A stretch of 64,000 nucleotides of DNA from Capitulum mitella. Its lineage: Eukaryota; Arthropoda; Thecostraca; Pollicipedomorpha; Pollicipedidae. Position 1 is the stretch's first letter; every line of letters starts with the position of its first letter. The stretch covers positions 5,268,923 to 5,332,922 of the forward strand of contig CP099841.1 of the NCBI GenBank assembly GCA_030062745.1, read 5' to 3'. Position numbers and translations under genes: made by a program. Positions 23,531-35,720 of the stretch are shown here, piece after piece. The notes beneath the pieces are model-generated. The model made no database searches. It saw only the letters and a list, made by a program, of their open reading frames with translations, and was not told the DNA's origin.

Positions 23531-26500
23531 GGGAAAACTGGAGCCAATCTGAGAGCTCTTAACTGCAATGTACCGTCGTATGCTGATAATACCGCTGCCC
23601 GGCATTTATATTTATAATACATATATATCAGTCATGTTTTGTTTTACTTCGTCGCCGGAAACGTAATGTCGTGTTGACTTATAAATTTTCCCTTTAGGAA
23701 CACATGCTGAGTAACATTCTTGTGAGTGAACGTGCCGCTTGATAATGAGCATTTAACAATTGCTGCCGGTAAGAGGAAGCACATTCCACGCATGTCCGAC
23801 CTAAATCTGACGATCCGTAAACCAAAACTTACAAAAGGAGATGAATCCCGTACAGCTGTTGGGTGTTATGTTGTTACTGTTATTGCTTCCTTTACGTCTG
23901 ATGCGTAGCCATATTCCTGCTCAATATGGCAGCTTAATCTGCGAGGGATTTACCGCCGACGTAATAAACAGTCGGACCCCAGAGGCCGCCAAGTGCGAAC
24001 CTCCGAGAGGGCACACGACATTGGGACCATTGCTGAACAGAATTCCGCCATGACATTGTGCCGAGGTTCTCACATTTTATTCGTCTCCAAGGCCCGATTG
24101 AACTCAGTTGTACATCATCAACGCTTCGCCGTTTATGAGTGTAAAGGAATTAAGCATTGCTCTGGTCAGAACAGTTTGCATTTCATGTGCCCTCGCTGGG
24201 CGATGGGTTGGCGGCTGCCGCCACCCGCGTGATTTATTCGTTAGATTGCGGGTGGCTAGCCTGTGTCATGAGCCTGTAATTTGCGACAGCTGGCCTTACA
24301 ACCTTTTCGCATCTACCCCGACCTAAAAGTTACCAGATCATGTCAAGTCACGGAGTGGCCAGACCATTTTCGAGTGCTTGCAAGCCGTTTTTTCCAGATC
24401 TGAGCCACATTTTGGCTTCTTCCTCATGTATTTGATAAGACCTGGAGTTAGTTTCAACACAGGGCTGGTTGTGCATATACTTGCCAAAATCTCGGGTTAT
24501 AAAAAAACAGAAACTCTTCCAAAGTCATATAAGGCCACTGACCTTCGAAAACTTCAAATTTACTTAACTCCGTTTCGGAACCTTGTGTGATTGATTTTAA
24601 TCACCATGAATCAGATGATTACGATGATGGGGACGAAAAACGGTGTGACACCTTTTCGCGGAGACGCGGAAGATCACCAATGACCTGACGGGTCAAACCA
24701 GGTACCATTCAATCAGAAAGGAATGAGACACACGTTCGTTTTTTCGTCGTTCTGTCTTTACCAGGAGAGAAGTAGGCGAGGAAACGCCAACCACTCATCA
24801 CCACAACCACTTTCACCTACTTAGGTGAAAATCCTTACGTCTGGCCAGGGTAAGTTTTCAACATTTGAACGTCGAGTAGTGAACAACTTGCATATATTCA
24901 ATGCTACTCTCGTCGTTACGCATAGATTTGCCATAAATGAAAGCACACTTTTTAGGGTTGTGTACGGTTGCCCAACAAAATGGGTAAAACCTATTAAATT
25001 ACGTACGCTTTCACCCTGCCGCCATTCCATTATGAATGCATGGAGTTGGCCATTTAACACTGGTCTATCAAATTACATTCTTTTGAGCTCTGATGAGACT
25101 GTGTAATTTATCACTATCTTACATTTATATTACAAGCGGATAAATCGATCGGAAAGTATGTTCCAAGGTGACCTGCTGAACGATATCTCGCCTCGGGTGT
25201 CAAAAATGCATATTCGAGAAAAAGAAGAGATGAGAAGGTACGAAGGTGACAGAACATTGGGATAGAGCTGGAGGCAAATTATTGCGATTCTTATCCCATT
25301 TTTTTTCAATATTAGCCGGCGATTTCTATCCAGGAAACGGTGCAAAACTTAGGGACCATGTTTTGAATGACGTTTTATTCAGTGCAGTGGGAGGAAAGAT
25401 TTCGTCGCCAATAAATTACGTGCTGCCTCACACAGTTGCAGTCGGGTTCCGGAGATTTCTTGAGTGAAATGTCGTTACGAACGATACAGGTATGTTCTGT
25501 TATCGCACATGGGCCACATGTTACGCCTCGAAAAAATGAGGTTGCAGCTGTCTTCTAACATATATGACAGCTCGCTCTCTGTGTATGTTAAACATTACTT
25601 TGAGCCTCAGGCGCCATACGTGTTCTGCAGAACTGCGTTGGTTTTGGTACGATTCGAAAAAAAAACGAAGGGCATGGATAACACCCACACTTAAACTTTC
25701 AAAATATCATGTTTCATCATCAGTGTTGAATGAGCCTCAGCTGAGGTCGCCAGACTGTTGCGCAAAGAACTATGCCATTTATATCATTGAATTTCAGTTT
25801 TAATTTGAATGTCAATTTCATGTCTGAAAATGGCTATATTAAATCTATGAATAAGTTGCGTAGCCGTAACAACAAAGAAATAATATCTTTTCGTTTGCCA
25901 TGGCTCCATTCAGCTTCAATTTCGTGTTTAACAAATGGGTTATGCTGTACCTTTCAAGACAATGTGTAGCCTCAACAACCAAGAAATGAAGATCCTGCGT
26001 CTGTCAGCGCATCCTGTGAGGACACTGAGCGAGTCGGCGCCATGGGTCTTAAGGGAAAGATTTAGCAAATTTCTGACTTCATTATCATTTATATGCCATA
26101 CCGATGACTAAATTTAGTGAGACGGATGCGACTAGAAATTCTATAGGAATTACATTTCGTTTTTTTATGGTCCTTGAAAATCCTGCAACGCATCAGCTTG
26201 GCACTTGCCGGAAAATTTCGTCACCTCCAGTGGGAGGGGGGGGGGGTTAATCGCCCCCACCCAATGACTGCAAATAATGGCTGCTTTGGCTAAATCAGAC
26301 TATAGTCGGTTGTCTCCAATGATGCGTCCCCGGGTATGTCGCATTTTTTGAAGACTTTCTCTGAAATTGAAGACTAATACGACCTAACTAACTATCTCTA
26401 AGACTGAAGACTATCTTGAAGGACAAAGGTCGTCTGAAATACCCAAATCTGGCTTATTCAAAAATGCCGCTTTTGATTACAAATCGGGGATTGCTTATTT

Positions 26501-26854
26501 CGGAGAACCGAATTGTGTTTAAAGGTATGCATAAGACACCAGTATACTTTTGTTTTAGGAAGATGCTAGCTCAGGTACAATACAAAGATGTCAACTGTAT
26601 GGTACTTTTCAGCATAATATAACTCTTATTGATCGAAAAGATATGACCAAGAGCGTAAGCTACTGGTCATAATACGTGTTCGGGGTTTGAATGTCATGTC
26701 TTCTGCGCTATCGTCTGTACTGCAATAATATATTTCGTGTTTTGCATGAGCACTATTTGACTATCCGTTACTTGCAGGCATATGCAGGGAAATACTTTCC
26801 AGTAGCTTTGGTTCAAATATGGTTTCTCAAGATACATGTTCCGGGGCCATTTTA
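23531..26854. other. No gene recognised
   Basis: AT-rich DNA with many short frames, none with a recognisable domain or codon bias. A poly-G tract lies at about 26237. Part of it is probably very old repeat sequence. Confidence 0.45.
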
Positions 26855-27480
26855 CCTGAAAACTGCACAAAATGCTCGTAAATGTTCTGCTGGTGCTTGC
26901 ACCAAAAAGTCTTCGAATGGCTGTCATAGCTGGTTTTGGGGTGTAAATTGGCGATGAAAGTTGTGATACTTTTGTATTGCGTTGTACATTTTCGTATTTC
27001 GTAGTCTCATATATAAGGGAAAAGAAAGTTTACTTCTATAATGCATTTCCCATACTTTTACGCAATGTGCTGTGGTGTTCTGACAGGCGTTCGATCATGT
27101 CGTCGAAAACCGACACTTGGTTTCAAAATTACCCTTCACATAAATTTGACCTATGATGATGTGCGAGGTCATGGGAGACATGTATTGACTTTTCATGACA
27201 TAATGTACGCTTTGCGCACTGTTGGTCATCTCGCAGCACCAGTATATGAATAAAGATCAGATGGAATAAAAAAAGAGGAAATAATAACACATTATCGTTT
27301 CTGTGACATCGGTTTGACATGATCTTTCACAACTTTGAACTTTATCAGAATGCTCAGAATGAATGTACTGAATGGCACCGAAAGTACGGAAAATTTGACG
27401 GCGTGGCACAGTTTGGTTACGAGGTTACGCGGCATAGAAAAGTAGGAGCGTCTATGGCTTCCTCCTCCAGCAGGTCATGG
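26855..27480. repeat. Unclassified dispersed repeat (family F), copy 1
   Basis: ggctgtcatagctggttttgggg and gaaaatttgacggcgtggcacagtttggttac correspond to ggctgtgacaactggttttacg and gaaaatttgaccgcattgctcc in copy 2 at 30.54-30.98 kb. Ends undefined. Confidence 0.6.
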
Positions 27481-28736
27481 ATTATAGCAGATGCTCCAAC
27501 TTGGACGACTTTTCAGAAGTTTGCTGGGCTGGCCCCAAAAACATGAAGGCATGACAGTTTGAACACCGATTCTTTTATAATCAATGGAAAGTATAAAAAG
27601 TTTAGTTTATCAAAACCTACCTTTTGATAACATGAGACTTTTGATAGTATTTATTGGCCTGTCGCAGCTCATGTCGTCACACAGGAACCGCCGAGAGGAC
27701 AGGTGTAAACAGGGTACAAGGAAAATTTGTTGGACAGCGTTTTGAAACTAGTTAAATATCGAATTTTGTTATATTTTTCATGAATAGATTCATAGGACTA
27801 CGACTTGCAGCTTAGCTATCTCGGTTCAAAACATACTTTATAGTTTAAATATACCTTGGACCTGGCAGTTGAGGCATTTTGCCATCCTGCGCAGGCTGAG
27901 GCGGGGGGGGGGGGCTTCAGGTGCCCCACCCAATATCTTCCCAATCAGTCGACTGATTCGGCTTCTTCGCATGGGTGTCCGCCCATTGAGGCACGGGGAC
28001 TTGTAGCCATGAAGTGCGGACAATCTGAGAGAAAATCTCAGCTTATCATCTATGAATCATCGCTGTTTATATCACCGTGTATTCTTCCACGTCCTTCAAT
28101 TACATGGGCGTTGAGGTATGCCCGTTTGGAACATTCGTCGTATATTTCGCTTTGGTTTCAAGAGATGCGATGAATATAAAACAGTCTGCTGATTCTACGA
28201 CGCCCACCGTCCACACAGTCAATACAACTCAGGTTGGCAGAAATATCAACGAAGCTTTCGACCGCAAAAAACAAGTATGCTTTTGGGGATTTCTGAGCCA
28301 GCTTCGGGTGGGCCGGACCTGTTAAAACGGCCAAACCTGTGGAAAGGTTGAAGGTATTTTGCAATCCCACAGTTCCGCAAGCTTCTGTTAGTGTGTTACG
28401 CGTCTTTACGAGAAGCCTTTTTTGGTGAGCTTTAGTTTTGTTATGGCTAACTAGAACTGCGGGTACAAGGTAACTGCGTTACGCGATTTAAATGGGATTT
28501 AATCTCCGCATCTGGAAAGACAGCGTTTCATGAAAATTTTGAAGCACACTAAAAGCATGGATATAATTTTAGTCTTTAAAATCTTGGACGTTTTTTCAGA
28601 GAGAGTTTTCATGACTGCCCACGACCCACCCTTGGAAGTCTTATCTTCGCCCCATCCCTTGCGGCTGCTGCTGACCGCCCATGCTCATTCAAACAGCAGT
28701 CGATTGTCTTTGATAATATAATTCTGGGTAAGACAT
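27481..28736. other. No gene recognised
   Basis: Mixed spacer with a poly-G run at about 27903. A 105-aa frame at 27856-28173 lacks any recognisable domain. Confidence 0.45.
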
Positions 28737-28744
28737 ATCTGAGG

Positions 28745-29041
28745 CAGACCTGTATTCGACATCTTTTGGGTGGTCCGGATCAGGATCTGAATCACAGTGA
28801 CTTGACCTGGATCAGTATTGGAATCACGGCTATTTTTGTAGATTCGATGCGAATCATGTGTAATTTACGCAAACTTTTTCAAAACTGACTCGAATCAAAT
28901 GTGATTCGCGGCAATTTTTGAAAAATTGATCCATATCAAACAATGATTCACAAACTCTTCGTTAATTCGGATCAACCATTGTTTCAAAATATCAGTTATA
29001 TATCAGCGTAATCACATTTGTTTTGAAAATCACTTATACTT

Positions 29042-29087
<46 letters not shown>

Positions 29088-29115
29088 ATATCTATATATA
29101 TATATATATATATAT

Positions 29116-29164
<49 letters not shown>

Positions 29165-30160
29165 CAGATATAAATCCACTTGACTATTTATTGCTACATA
29201 GTATGGAACCTATGTCTATAAAATGCTTGAAAAAATGACAGTATTTGTGTTACACTATATGATCATATCGAAGTATACATGCATATAAATGTACTGAATG
29301 GAATATTGCACAGAACTAGGCAGGCTCAACTTTCCGGATGTTTCACTGAGATAACAGGCAGCAGTGTATCGTAGTATTAGTATGTACCTAAAATTAAAAC
29401 ATTACGACGGCAGTCACAAGCATACTAACTTACACATACACAAGCTTCGACTAACTATGATGATGACGATGGCTATCGACTAACACAAAGTAAGTCGCGT
29501 GACGATTTAACGAATTGCGCAGGTACCCCAGGGGTAACTGTCTCTATCGCCTTATCCAAACATGGGTACCCACTGGTCACCCACTGCCTACCTAAGCAGT
29601 AGGTGACTGGTAGCAGGACTGCCATGGAGGTGGGTGTTTGAACTCAATAAAAGTACTAAGAGTATTTCAGTGTTTATCGTACGAAAAGGACCAAATTCTT
29701 CATAAAAGTATTTAATCGTATCTTTTCCAAGTGGCGTATGCTTGATACTAGGTATGTCTCCAACAGTTGGGCTGCGACAGTTTGAACTTTGTAGTGTTGT
29801 GAAAGAGAGTTGGTTATATGGCCCACCTGGCATCCTCTTTAATGTAATTTGCTGTGGTGGATTACTACCTGGAGGCATTTTTCATAAGCATATTGTCACG
29901 CTATTTTATCGCCCTGCTTTACATATATAATTTGATCACATGGAAAAAACTGACGGTGTGGTTGATCCCGATCAAAATCCGGGTCACAATGTTTGGATCC
30001 GGATCAGCATTGGAACTGCGGCCGGTTTTCGAATTTTGACCCGAATCGAAGGTGATTCACGGCTGCATTTTCAAAAGTGATCCGGATCAAATGCGATTCA
30101 CCCGAAAACATGTTATTTTTTATTCGGATAAACTCCGGATCAGAATGAAACACAAGTCTG
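28745..30160. mobile_element. hAT-like non-autonomous element C1 with perfect 8-bp target duplication
   Basis: The element starts cagacctgt and ends acaagtctg, and the host sequence atctgagg is present exactly on both sides (28737-28744, 30161-30168). A CAG-type terminus and 8-bp duplication are hallmarks of the hAT superfamily. Subterminal ggatcagnatctgaatcac repeats occur in both orientations. No transposase ORF is visible, and the interior has a TA/GATA microsatellite. A diverged copy is nested at 46897-48160. Confidence 0.85.
29041..29163. repeat. TA then GATA microsatellite inside hAT-like element C1
   Basis: An interrupted TA run passes into about 11 GATA units. The related copy at 46.9 kb lacks the array, so it arose or was lost after the copies diverged. 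Confidence 0.95.
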
Positions 30161-30539
30161 ATCTGAGGACCTCAAATTTGCGTCTGAATCCGAAAATTAC
30201 GTCTTGGGTCGCAAGTTACTTTAGACGCTAATATTGACCAATTTGGGCATACTGTTTTTTTTGTGAAGAAGCCGAAGATTACGGACATCCAGAGTTTGAA
30301 CTCCTGAAAAGATATGAATAGCATACCACTGCCAGCACACGTATAGTTAAAGGAAATGATGGCACAGGCCACGGTAGGTCATGCCGTCCTAAAATGTTAA
30401 TTACATGTCAGTTTTAAATATGTGTCTTGTAACGCATTTTTTTACAAATTCGATCCGAATGGTTGGCTAGAGTGCTCGGGAATCAGAGTCCGCGCTAAGC
30501 AGCAAACGCCGTGCGCTAAGCATTTAAGTCCATAAACAC

Positions 30540-30978
30540 CGCAAAACCCCATTATATGCTTCTAACTACTCTTGTTTTCACCAGAAAGTCGCCAAAGGGC
30601 TGTGACAACTGGTTTTACGACGTAAAATGACGCTATATTAGAACAATCCCAATTACACAACCCTGATGGCGTTGTGTTAAGTCCTTAGTCGTCTCTATTG
30701 ATTTTGCACTGCATTATGCTACCTACTGCACAGTACTGTACATCTGCACAATCAGCATGTTAGTGAAGATCAAGCCAACTTAAAAAAGCGGCAAGATCAT
30801 AAAGCACCACCGTCCTTGTGTCGTGTCGTCACAATTTCGAACGACCTTGACGAAAGCTTTGACCAAAATGTGCGGAACTGATGTATCAAGGGATTCTGAA
30901 AATTTGACCGCATTGCTCCATTTGGTTACAGAGATATAACGCAAAGAGGAAAGAGGAGCGTAATGACGACCCCTCAAA
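30540..30978. repeat. Unclassified dispersed repeat (family F), copy 2
   Basis: Same order of matching blocks as copy 1 at 26.9-27.5 kb but shorter in the middle. It lies directly left of piggyBac-like element A. Confidence 0.6.
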
Positions 30979-31470
30979 ATTAGTTGTGGGTTAACCCTCG
31001 CCCGTACAGGGCCTTCTGCATAACGCAGGCGTATGGGGGTGCGACCCTCTCGGCCATTCCCACACTGTGCGTCCTAGAGCGTCGAGGAAGAAAACAGCGT
31101 ATTGCGCATGACGAAATCTCGCGACTGGCATCTCTTTGTAAGGTCTCAGGTCAACGGATGACCTAGGTCGGATCAAAGGTCAAAAATTGGCAGTAAGTGG
31201 TACTTTTCGAGTTTAAACGCAAATAAACGCCAGTGAATAAAAAGTGATGAAACAAAACAGGCATCATAGTGTTCGTCAATCAATTGCGAGTCTATATATG
31301 CACCACATGATTGTATTTTGCCCATGGAATTCGACCCAGGTCATGCTACGTTAATCCTTATCACGCGCGGTCGTCGGCTTAAATCTGTTCTCGGAACTGC
31401 AGAAACATTTTTGTGGATAATAACAGATGCTTACGTCAAGTGTAGTGTCTCAGTTAACAAGCACTATTGT

Positions 31471-31546
31471 CGAATAACATATAAAGGCCATCTCAGGTCA
31501 TCCAAGGTTATCTGGATGACCTGAGATGGCCTCTATATGTTATTCG
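31471..31546. repeat. 34-bp hairpin within element A
   Basis: Arms 31471-31504 and 31513-31546 are inverted copies with one mismatch and an 8-nt loop. The equivalent place in element B (about 48.29-48.33 kb) has only the left arm, so the right arm is a local inverted duplication. Confidence 0.85.
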
Positions 31547-31962
31547 TTAGGTTAGGCAGGTTGGGTTAGGTAGGTTATCTGAAGCCAGTGACCTAGAATG
31601 ACCTCGGATTAGCTTAAAATTGCGACTATGATGCCTTAAAAGCGTTTTTCATGTTGATATCCAACACAAAATCTAATTTCAGGCATGCCGTGGTATTGTA
31701 TACTCATCACTCTGCGGCCGACGCTGCTCCGCCCGTCAGCACAAAAGTCACGCATTCGTTGCACTCGGCCCTCTTTTGATGAAGTAAAAGATAAATCTTA
31801 CCAAATTTATATCATTCGATCCTCTAGACCCAAAGAAACGTGTTTCCCGCCTTAACCGATGGCCTCAGTTTGCACCCTCGATAACCCCAGCAGTGAACAT
31901 AACCCTACTAAATATATGTATAGTCTTGCAAAACATACAGTTAGTAGTCGATTGATACACAC

Positions 31963-31965
<3 letters not shown>

Positions 31966-32033
<68 letters not shown>
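31966..32033. repeat. TA microsatellite inside piggyBac-like element A
   Basis: About 65 bp of uninterrupted AT. A shorter TA run occupies the same internal position in the related element at 48.77 kb. Confidence 0.95.
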
Positions 32034-32038
<5 letters not shown>

Positions 32039-32134
32039 ATTTGTGCACTCCAACCGTCTCACAGTGACACAAAATTGAGACCGTTGTAAACCGGCTGCGT
32101 CGGGGCGCGAAAGCGGCTGGTATGGCTACAGTTA

Positions 32135-32162
32135 TGACGTCATAGCTCGTTACCATAGCAAC
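32135..32162. promoter_or_regulatory. CRE and RFX-type X-box pair in element A
   Basis: TGACGTCA (32135-32142), six bases, then GTTACCATAGCAAC (32149-32162), which fits the RFX X-box consensus GTNRCC-AT-RGYAAC. Function not shown by sequence. Confidence 0.55.
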
Positions 32163-32300
32163 GTAGAAGACAAAATTGTCTATAAGATGTGGAAAGGATA
32201 CCCAGAAGTTTCAGATGGATCAAGCAAAGCGTTCAGAAGTTATTCTCGGAAAACCTCAGGCGGGGGCGGTGTATCAACCCCCTATACGGGCGAGGGTTAA

Positions 32301-35300
32301 GAGATGAGTCTGAGAATGATTCTGCTCTACATAACCTAGCATCGGTGCTAACTTTCCAACGTATGTGTGGCAATAAGTTAAGAGTACAACCCGCTTGTCT
32401 CCTGCTCTTTGTCGTATTTATTTGTGACAGGCGGCGGGTCACATTTGTTCTATTCACATTGTACCCATGGTCGTGAGTTAAAGATGCTTCTGGATGCCGT
32501 CCCGTCAGAGATCTGATCAGCCGTAACTGCGCCGTTAGGGGGATAAAACCCACGTTTGTAATTTCGCGTGGCAATACGGTTTGAAATGGCGGCGACATGG
32601 AACTCTGAGATAAACGCCGCACAGGATAAACGCCACCGTGGAACGGTTCATTTGTACGCTGTTTGCATGGGCCTTTCCTCATTTGGATTAGATCAGGACT
32701 GGCTGCAGCTGGAAGCCTTCAGGCCACTGAGCGATATTCGGACAGTCATCTGTCCATCGACAACACGTACCGTGCTACATTTGCATTTAACCTTCCTCCA
32801 TAGCATGTGCACATTTGTTTCATGCAACCTATGCCTGGATGGACGAACCCTGTTCATGTAAACAGATGGTTCTGGTCTCAGGCAGCTGCTGACGAACAGA
32901 TGCACGGGCGTGATGGAAACAGTCTCTTTTCAAGTTATCGCAACGCCCCGTTCGCCATTAGCTGAAGAGCGATTCATGCAGGTGATACCGTGTCTTATCT
33001 ACTGCCTCTTATGAAACAATGTTGGCATCTTTTATGCTGCCATGTGATAGCGTGACCGTCGGTAGCGTGCAGCTACAATGGATGACGATCAGTCATAAAT
33101 AAGCAATGAATGTTTAGATACATGATTACGCCCCACATGCAAAACTCATCAAATGGGCGTTCTAAGAAGTAGCAAAAGACGGCTGGACGCAGGTGGGACC
33201 CATACCATAGCATCATCTATGTCGATGTACAATGATCGTCTTACTCATCATTCTTGCTTTCTGGAAGTCTCATGTGTAAACATATGTCTTGGAACAAAAA
33301 AAAAAGGTTCGAGCAATCGATGATCATTTCTCATGCAAGGGAGAAAGATAGCAACTACCATTAATAGCGGTGTAATAACACAATATATCACTAATACATA
33401 ATGTCATTAAAAGAAGTGGCTAATAGAAATAAAGCACTGATGCGGACACTGATGACGGCATCCTCGTCGCTGCCATGTTTTTAAAACTGAAATCATACGA
33501 AATAATCCCAAAGGTCAGATTAAGAAACCCACTAAGAAAACACATTTTGAAGTGCGAGGTTTCGGCAGTCAAGCTTCGCTTCGCTAGCGTCGACTGCTCC
33601 AAGTATAATGCTGAAAAATTATCACCTTATACCGTTAAAAACAGACAGAGTTTGAAACAAATTATCACGCTGCGTCCACAGGAAGGATTGTTTCTGCCAA
33701 ACGAAAAAAAAGAAACGTGGAATGCTGGGCGTCCATTGTGGCGCTGAACATCCATCCTTTTCTAGCAACGGTAACGGATTTGGACTGTCCCCGTGAGACT
33801 TTCAGACAACGTTTGAGACGTTTACGGTAAGTCACGGAAAGCGCATCTTCACGCTACACGGCCGCCGTCCGTTGCGGTTTACGACCAATGGCCACAACGG
33901 CCACCACGTCTGGTGTCAACGAGACAGGTGGACAGCTTTGTTTCTGCACCCGCCACATTGCGCTGCAGCATCTGGCATTGTATATCTGGGCCATTACGAA
34001 GTCCTGTTGACCGTCTAGTCGGCCTGCCCGTAAGGATGCTGTTGGCGCCATTTTCGTGGGTGGCGCGGCGGCTCATCGCCGCACGTGGCAGACAGCCTTG
34101 GCTTCTGAACGCAGCTGCTGGCACGGGAGCAGCGGCTGCCGAACGGAGTCTGGAAGCATGATTCTGGCGCTGGCGTGAACCCGAGTTGTTGCGAATCACC
34201 GGGTATAACCAGAACGCGTCATCGGCCATCATGTGGCGAAAATGACTTATTTATGAGCTGTACGAATGACATCGAGTAAGTCGTTGAGAACACGTCTTCG
34301 TTGGAGGACCTACAGCGAAGGCAGATTCAGGAAATGATATCGCATGCATATGTCGTGACTGTGCCCGATGCCTTTCGATAATATCCCCTGTTTGGCGCGA
34401 GGCTTATTGCAGCAATATTTCGAATACAAAGATTCATGGAACCCTTTTGGAATTGGCGCAAGTGTAATCGTATAGTGGCTTGTTAACAATTATCTCACGT
34501 AGCGATGCAAGTGGAGTTGCGGGGTTAGCCGTTGCATATAATTTGGGGAAGCTTAACCGTAGTTCTTTGTCGTTGCATGGAAAGAAACGACCCGAAAATG
34601 GCTCACTCCCCATAGTTATGAGAACGTTCCTCCGAGGTACTGCGCTCGTGTAATTTACAGGGGATTCCATACACCGCCAATTAATGCGCCGTATAAAAGT
34701 CGACGTTCCTTGCTTGAGCCACATTTAGTGGGGCAAAAGTTCGTGGCGAAAAGCACATCTAATGAGCAAGTGCCAAACAAATGACGTCTCAAAGCAAGAG
34801 CAGAGTTCTGTGTTTCAGATGTAATGACTAGCGAGGTGTGCCCAAGAATGTCATCATCCCGTTGCTTTGAGCTCTAAGTCAGTGTTTTGGGTGCGACTGC
34901 AGTTTCCGTCATTGCATGTGTCGGCCCTGTAGTCCAGTAATCCCCCAGTGAGTGGCCGGTAATGTATCGTATGTTCTGTTGGCACCGGGGTGAGTTCATT
35001 TCGCAGAGTGTTGTATGCTCATCGGGCCAAACGAGTTCCGTGATGTCCATTGATCCAGATCACAGCTGAGGTTTATGTTTGCCTCGTCGGCATTTGTTTT
35101 CAAGCTGTTCCTTCTGAATTTCCTTGTCGCGGGATAGTTTGCGATAGCGCAGGCTGAAACTCTGCAAGTTTTAATTACCAACTGGGATAATATATGGCAA
35201 CCACATACACTCGAGGAGAAAAACTTAAATTATTCTGCATTTTCATAAGCCCGCGAGCCGCGTCAGCTCCAGCTTTCGCCGTGAGATAGAAACGTTAGGG

Positions 35301-35369
35301 GAGCTATGGTAATCCCAGAAAGCCTTTTCAAATCTACCGAGGAGGAAAATTGCGGTGGCATCTGGACAG
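32301..35369. other. No gene recognised
   Basis: Mixed DNA with frames up to 149 aa (32233-32682 minus, overlapping the element A end) and 117 aa (33879-34232 minus), none with motifs I can name. 33.84-34.24 kb is locally GC-richer. Confidence 0.45.
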
Positions 35370-35720
35370 GCGGCGCCTCGTTCACGCCGATCCCGCACCA
35401 GATAAGAAAGTGTTCCGCGGCGTCCGGGACAAATGTATTCCGGGCCTGCACCGGTCGCCGGCCGCCCTCTCCAATAACCGGCGGCCGCCGCTGGCCGCGC
35501 TAACTTCATCATCACACCCTGTCGCCCCCGGATAATGGGTCCGGGCGGGCCCCGCGCTATTGGCGCGGCGCCGGGGGGCGCACGGCGGCCGCGTCGCCTC
35601 GCCCTGGTCCCCGGCGTGACGTGATACGGCCTGCGAGGGGTGACGGGACGGGTGGCGACTCTGCGCCGGCCCCGGCCGCCGCTGGCGGGGAGAAGCCCCG
35701 GGTTAACGGCACACGGTGGT
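35370..35720. other. CpG-rich GC island 2
   Basis: Dense ggccgcc/cggcgg DNA between AT-rich flanks. A 160-aa minus frame crosses it but is Arg/Pro/Gly/Ala-rich and without domain. Confidence 0.6.

Larger units (their letters stand above)
30995..32296. mobile_element. piggyBac-like non-autonomous element A (TTAA-flanked)
   Basis: TTAA at 30991-30994 and 32297-32300 flanks 17-bp terminal inverted repeats ccctcgcccgtacaggg and ccctcgcccgtatagggg-type (16 of 17 match). TTAA duplication with CCCT..AGGG termini is the piggyBac superfamily signature. The 1.3-kb body has no transposase, but holds a 34-bp hairpin, a 65-bp TA run and a CRE plus X-box pair. A diverged second copy lies at 46535-49100. 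Confidence 0.88.

Noticed and set aside
31865-32156. Ile-Tyr repeat proteins across TA runs here and at 12.2, 19.8 and 48.7 kb
   Set aside because: Translation of microsatellites inside or beside mobile elements.
33879-34232. Possible decayed transposase on the minus strand
   Set aside because: Locally GC-richer 117-aa frame, but I could not find a DDE/DDD signature or a convincing match in any frame.
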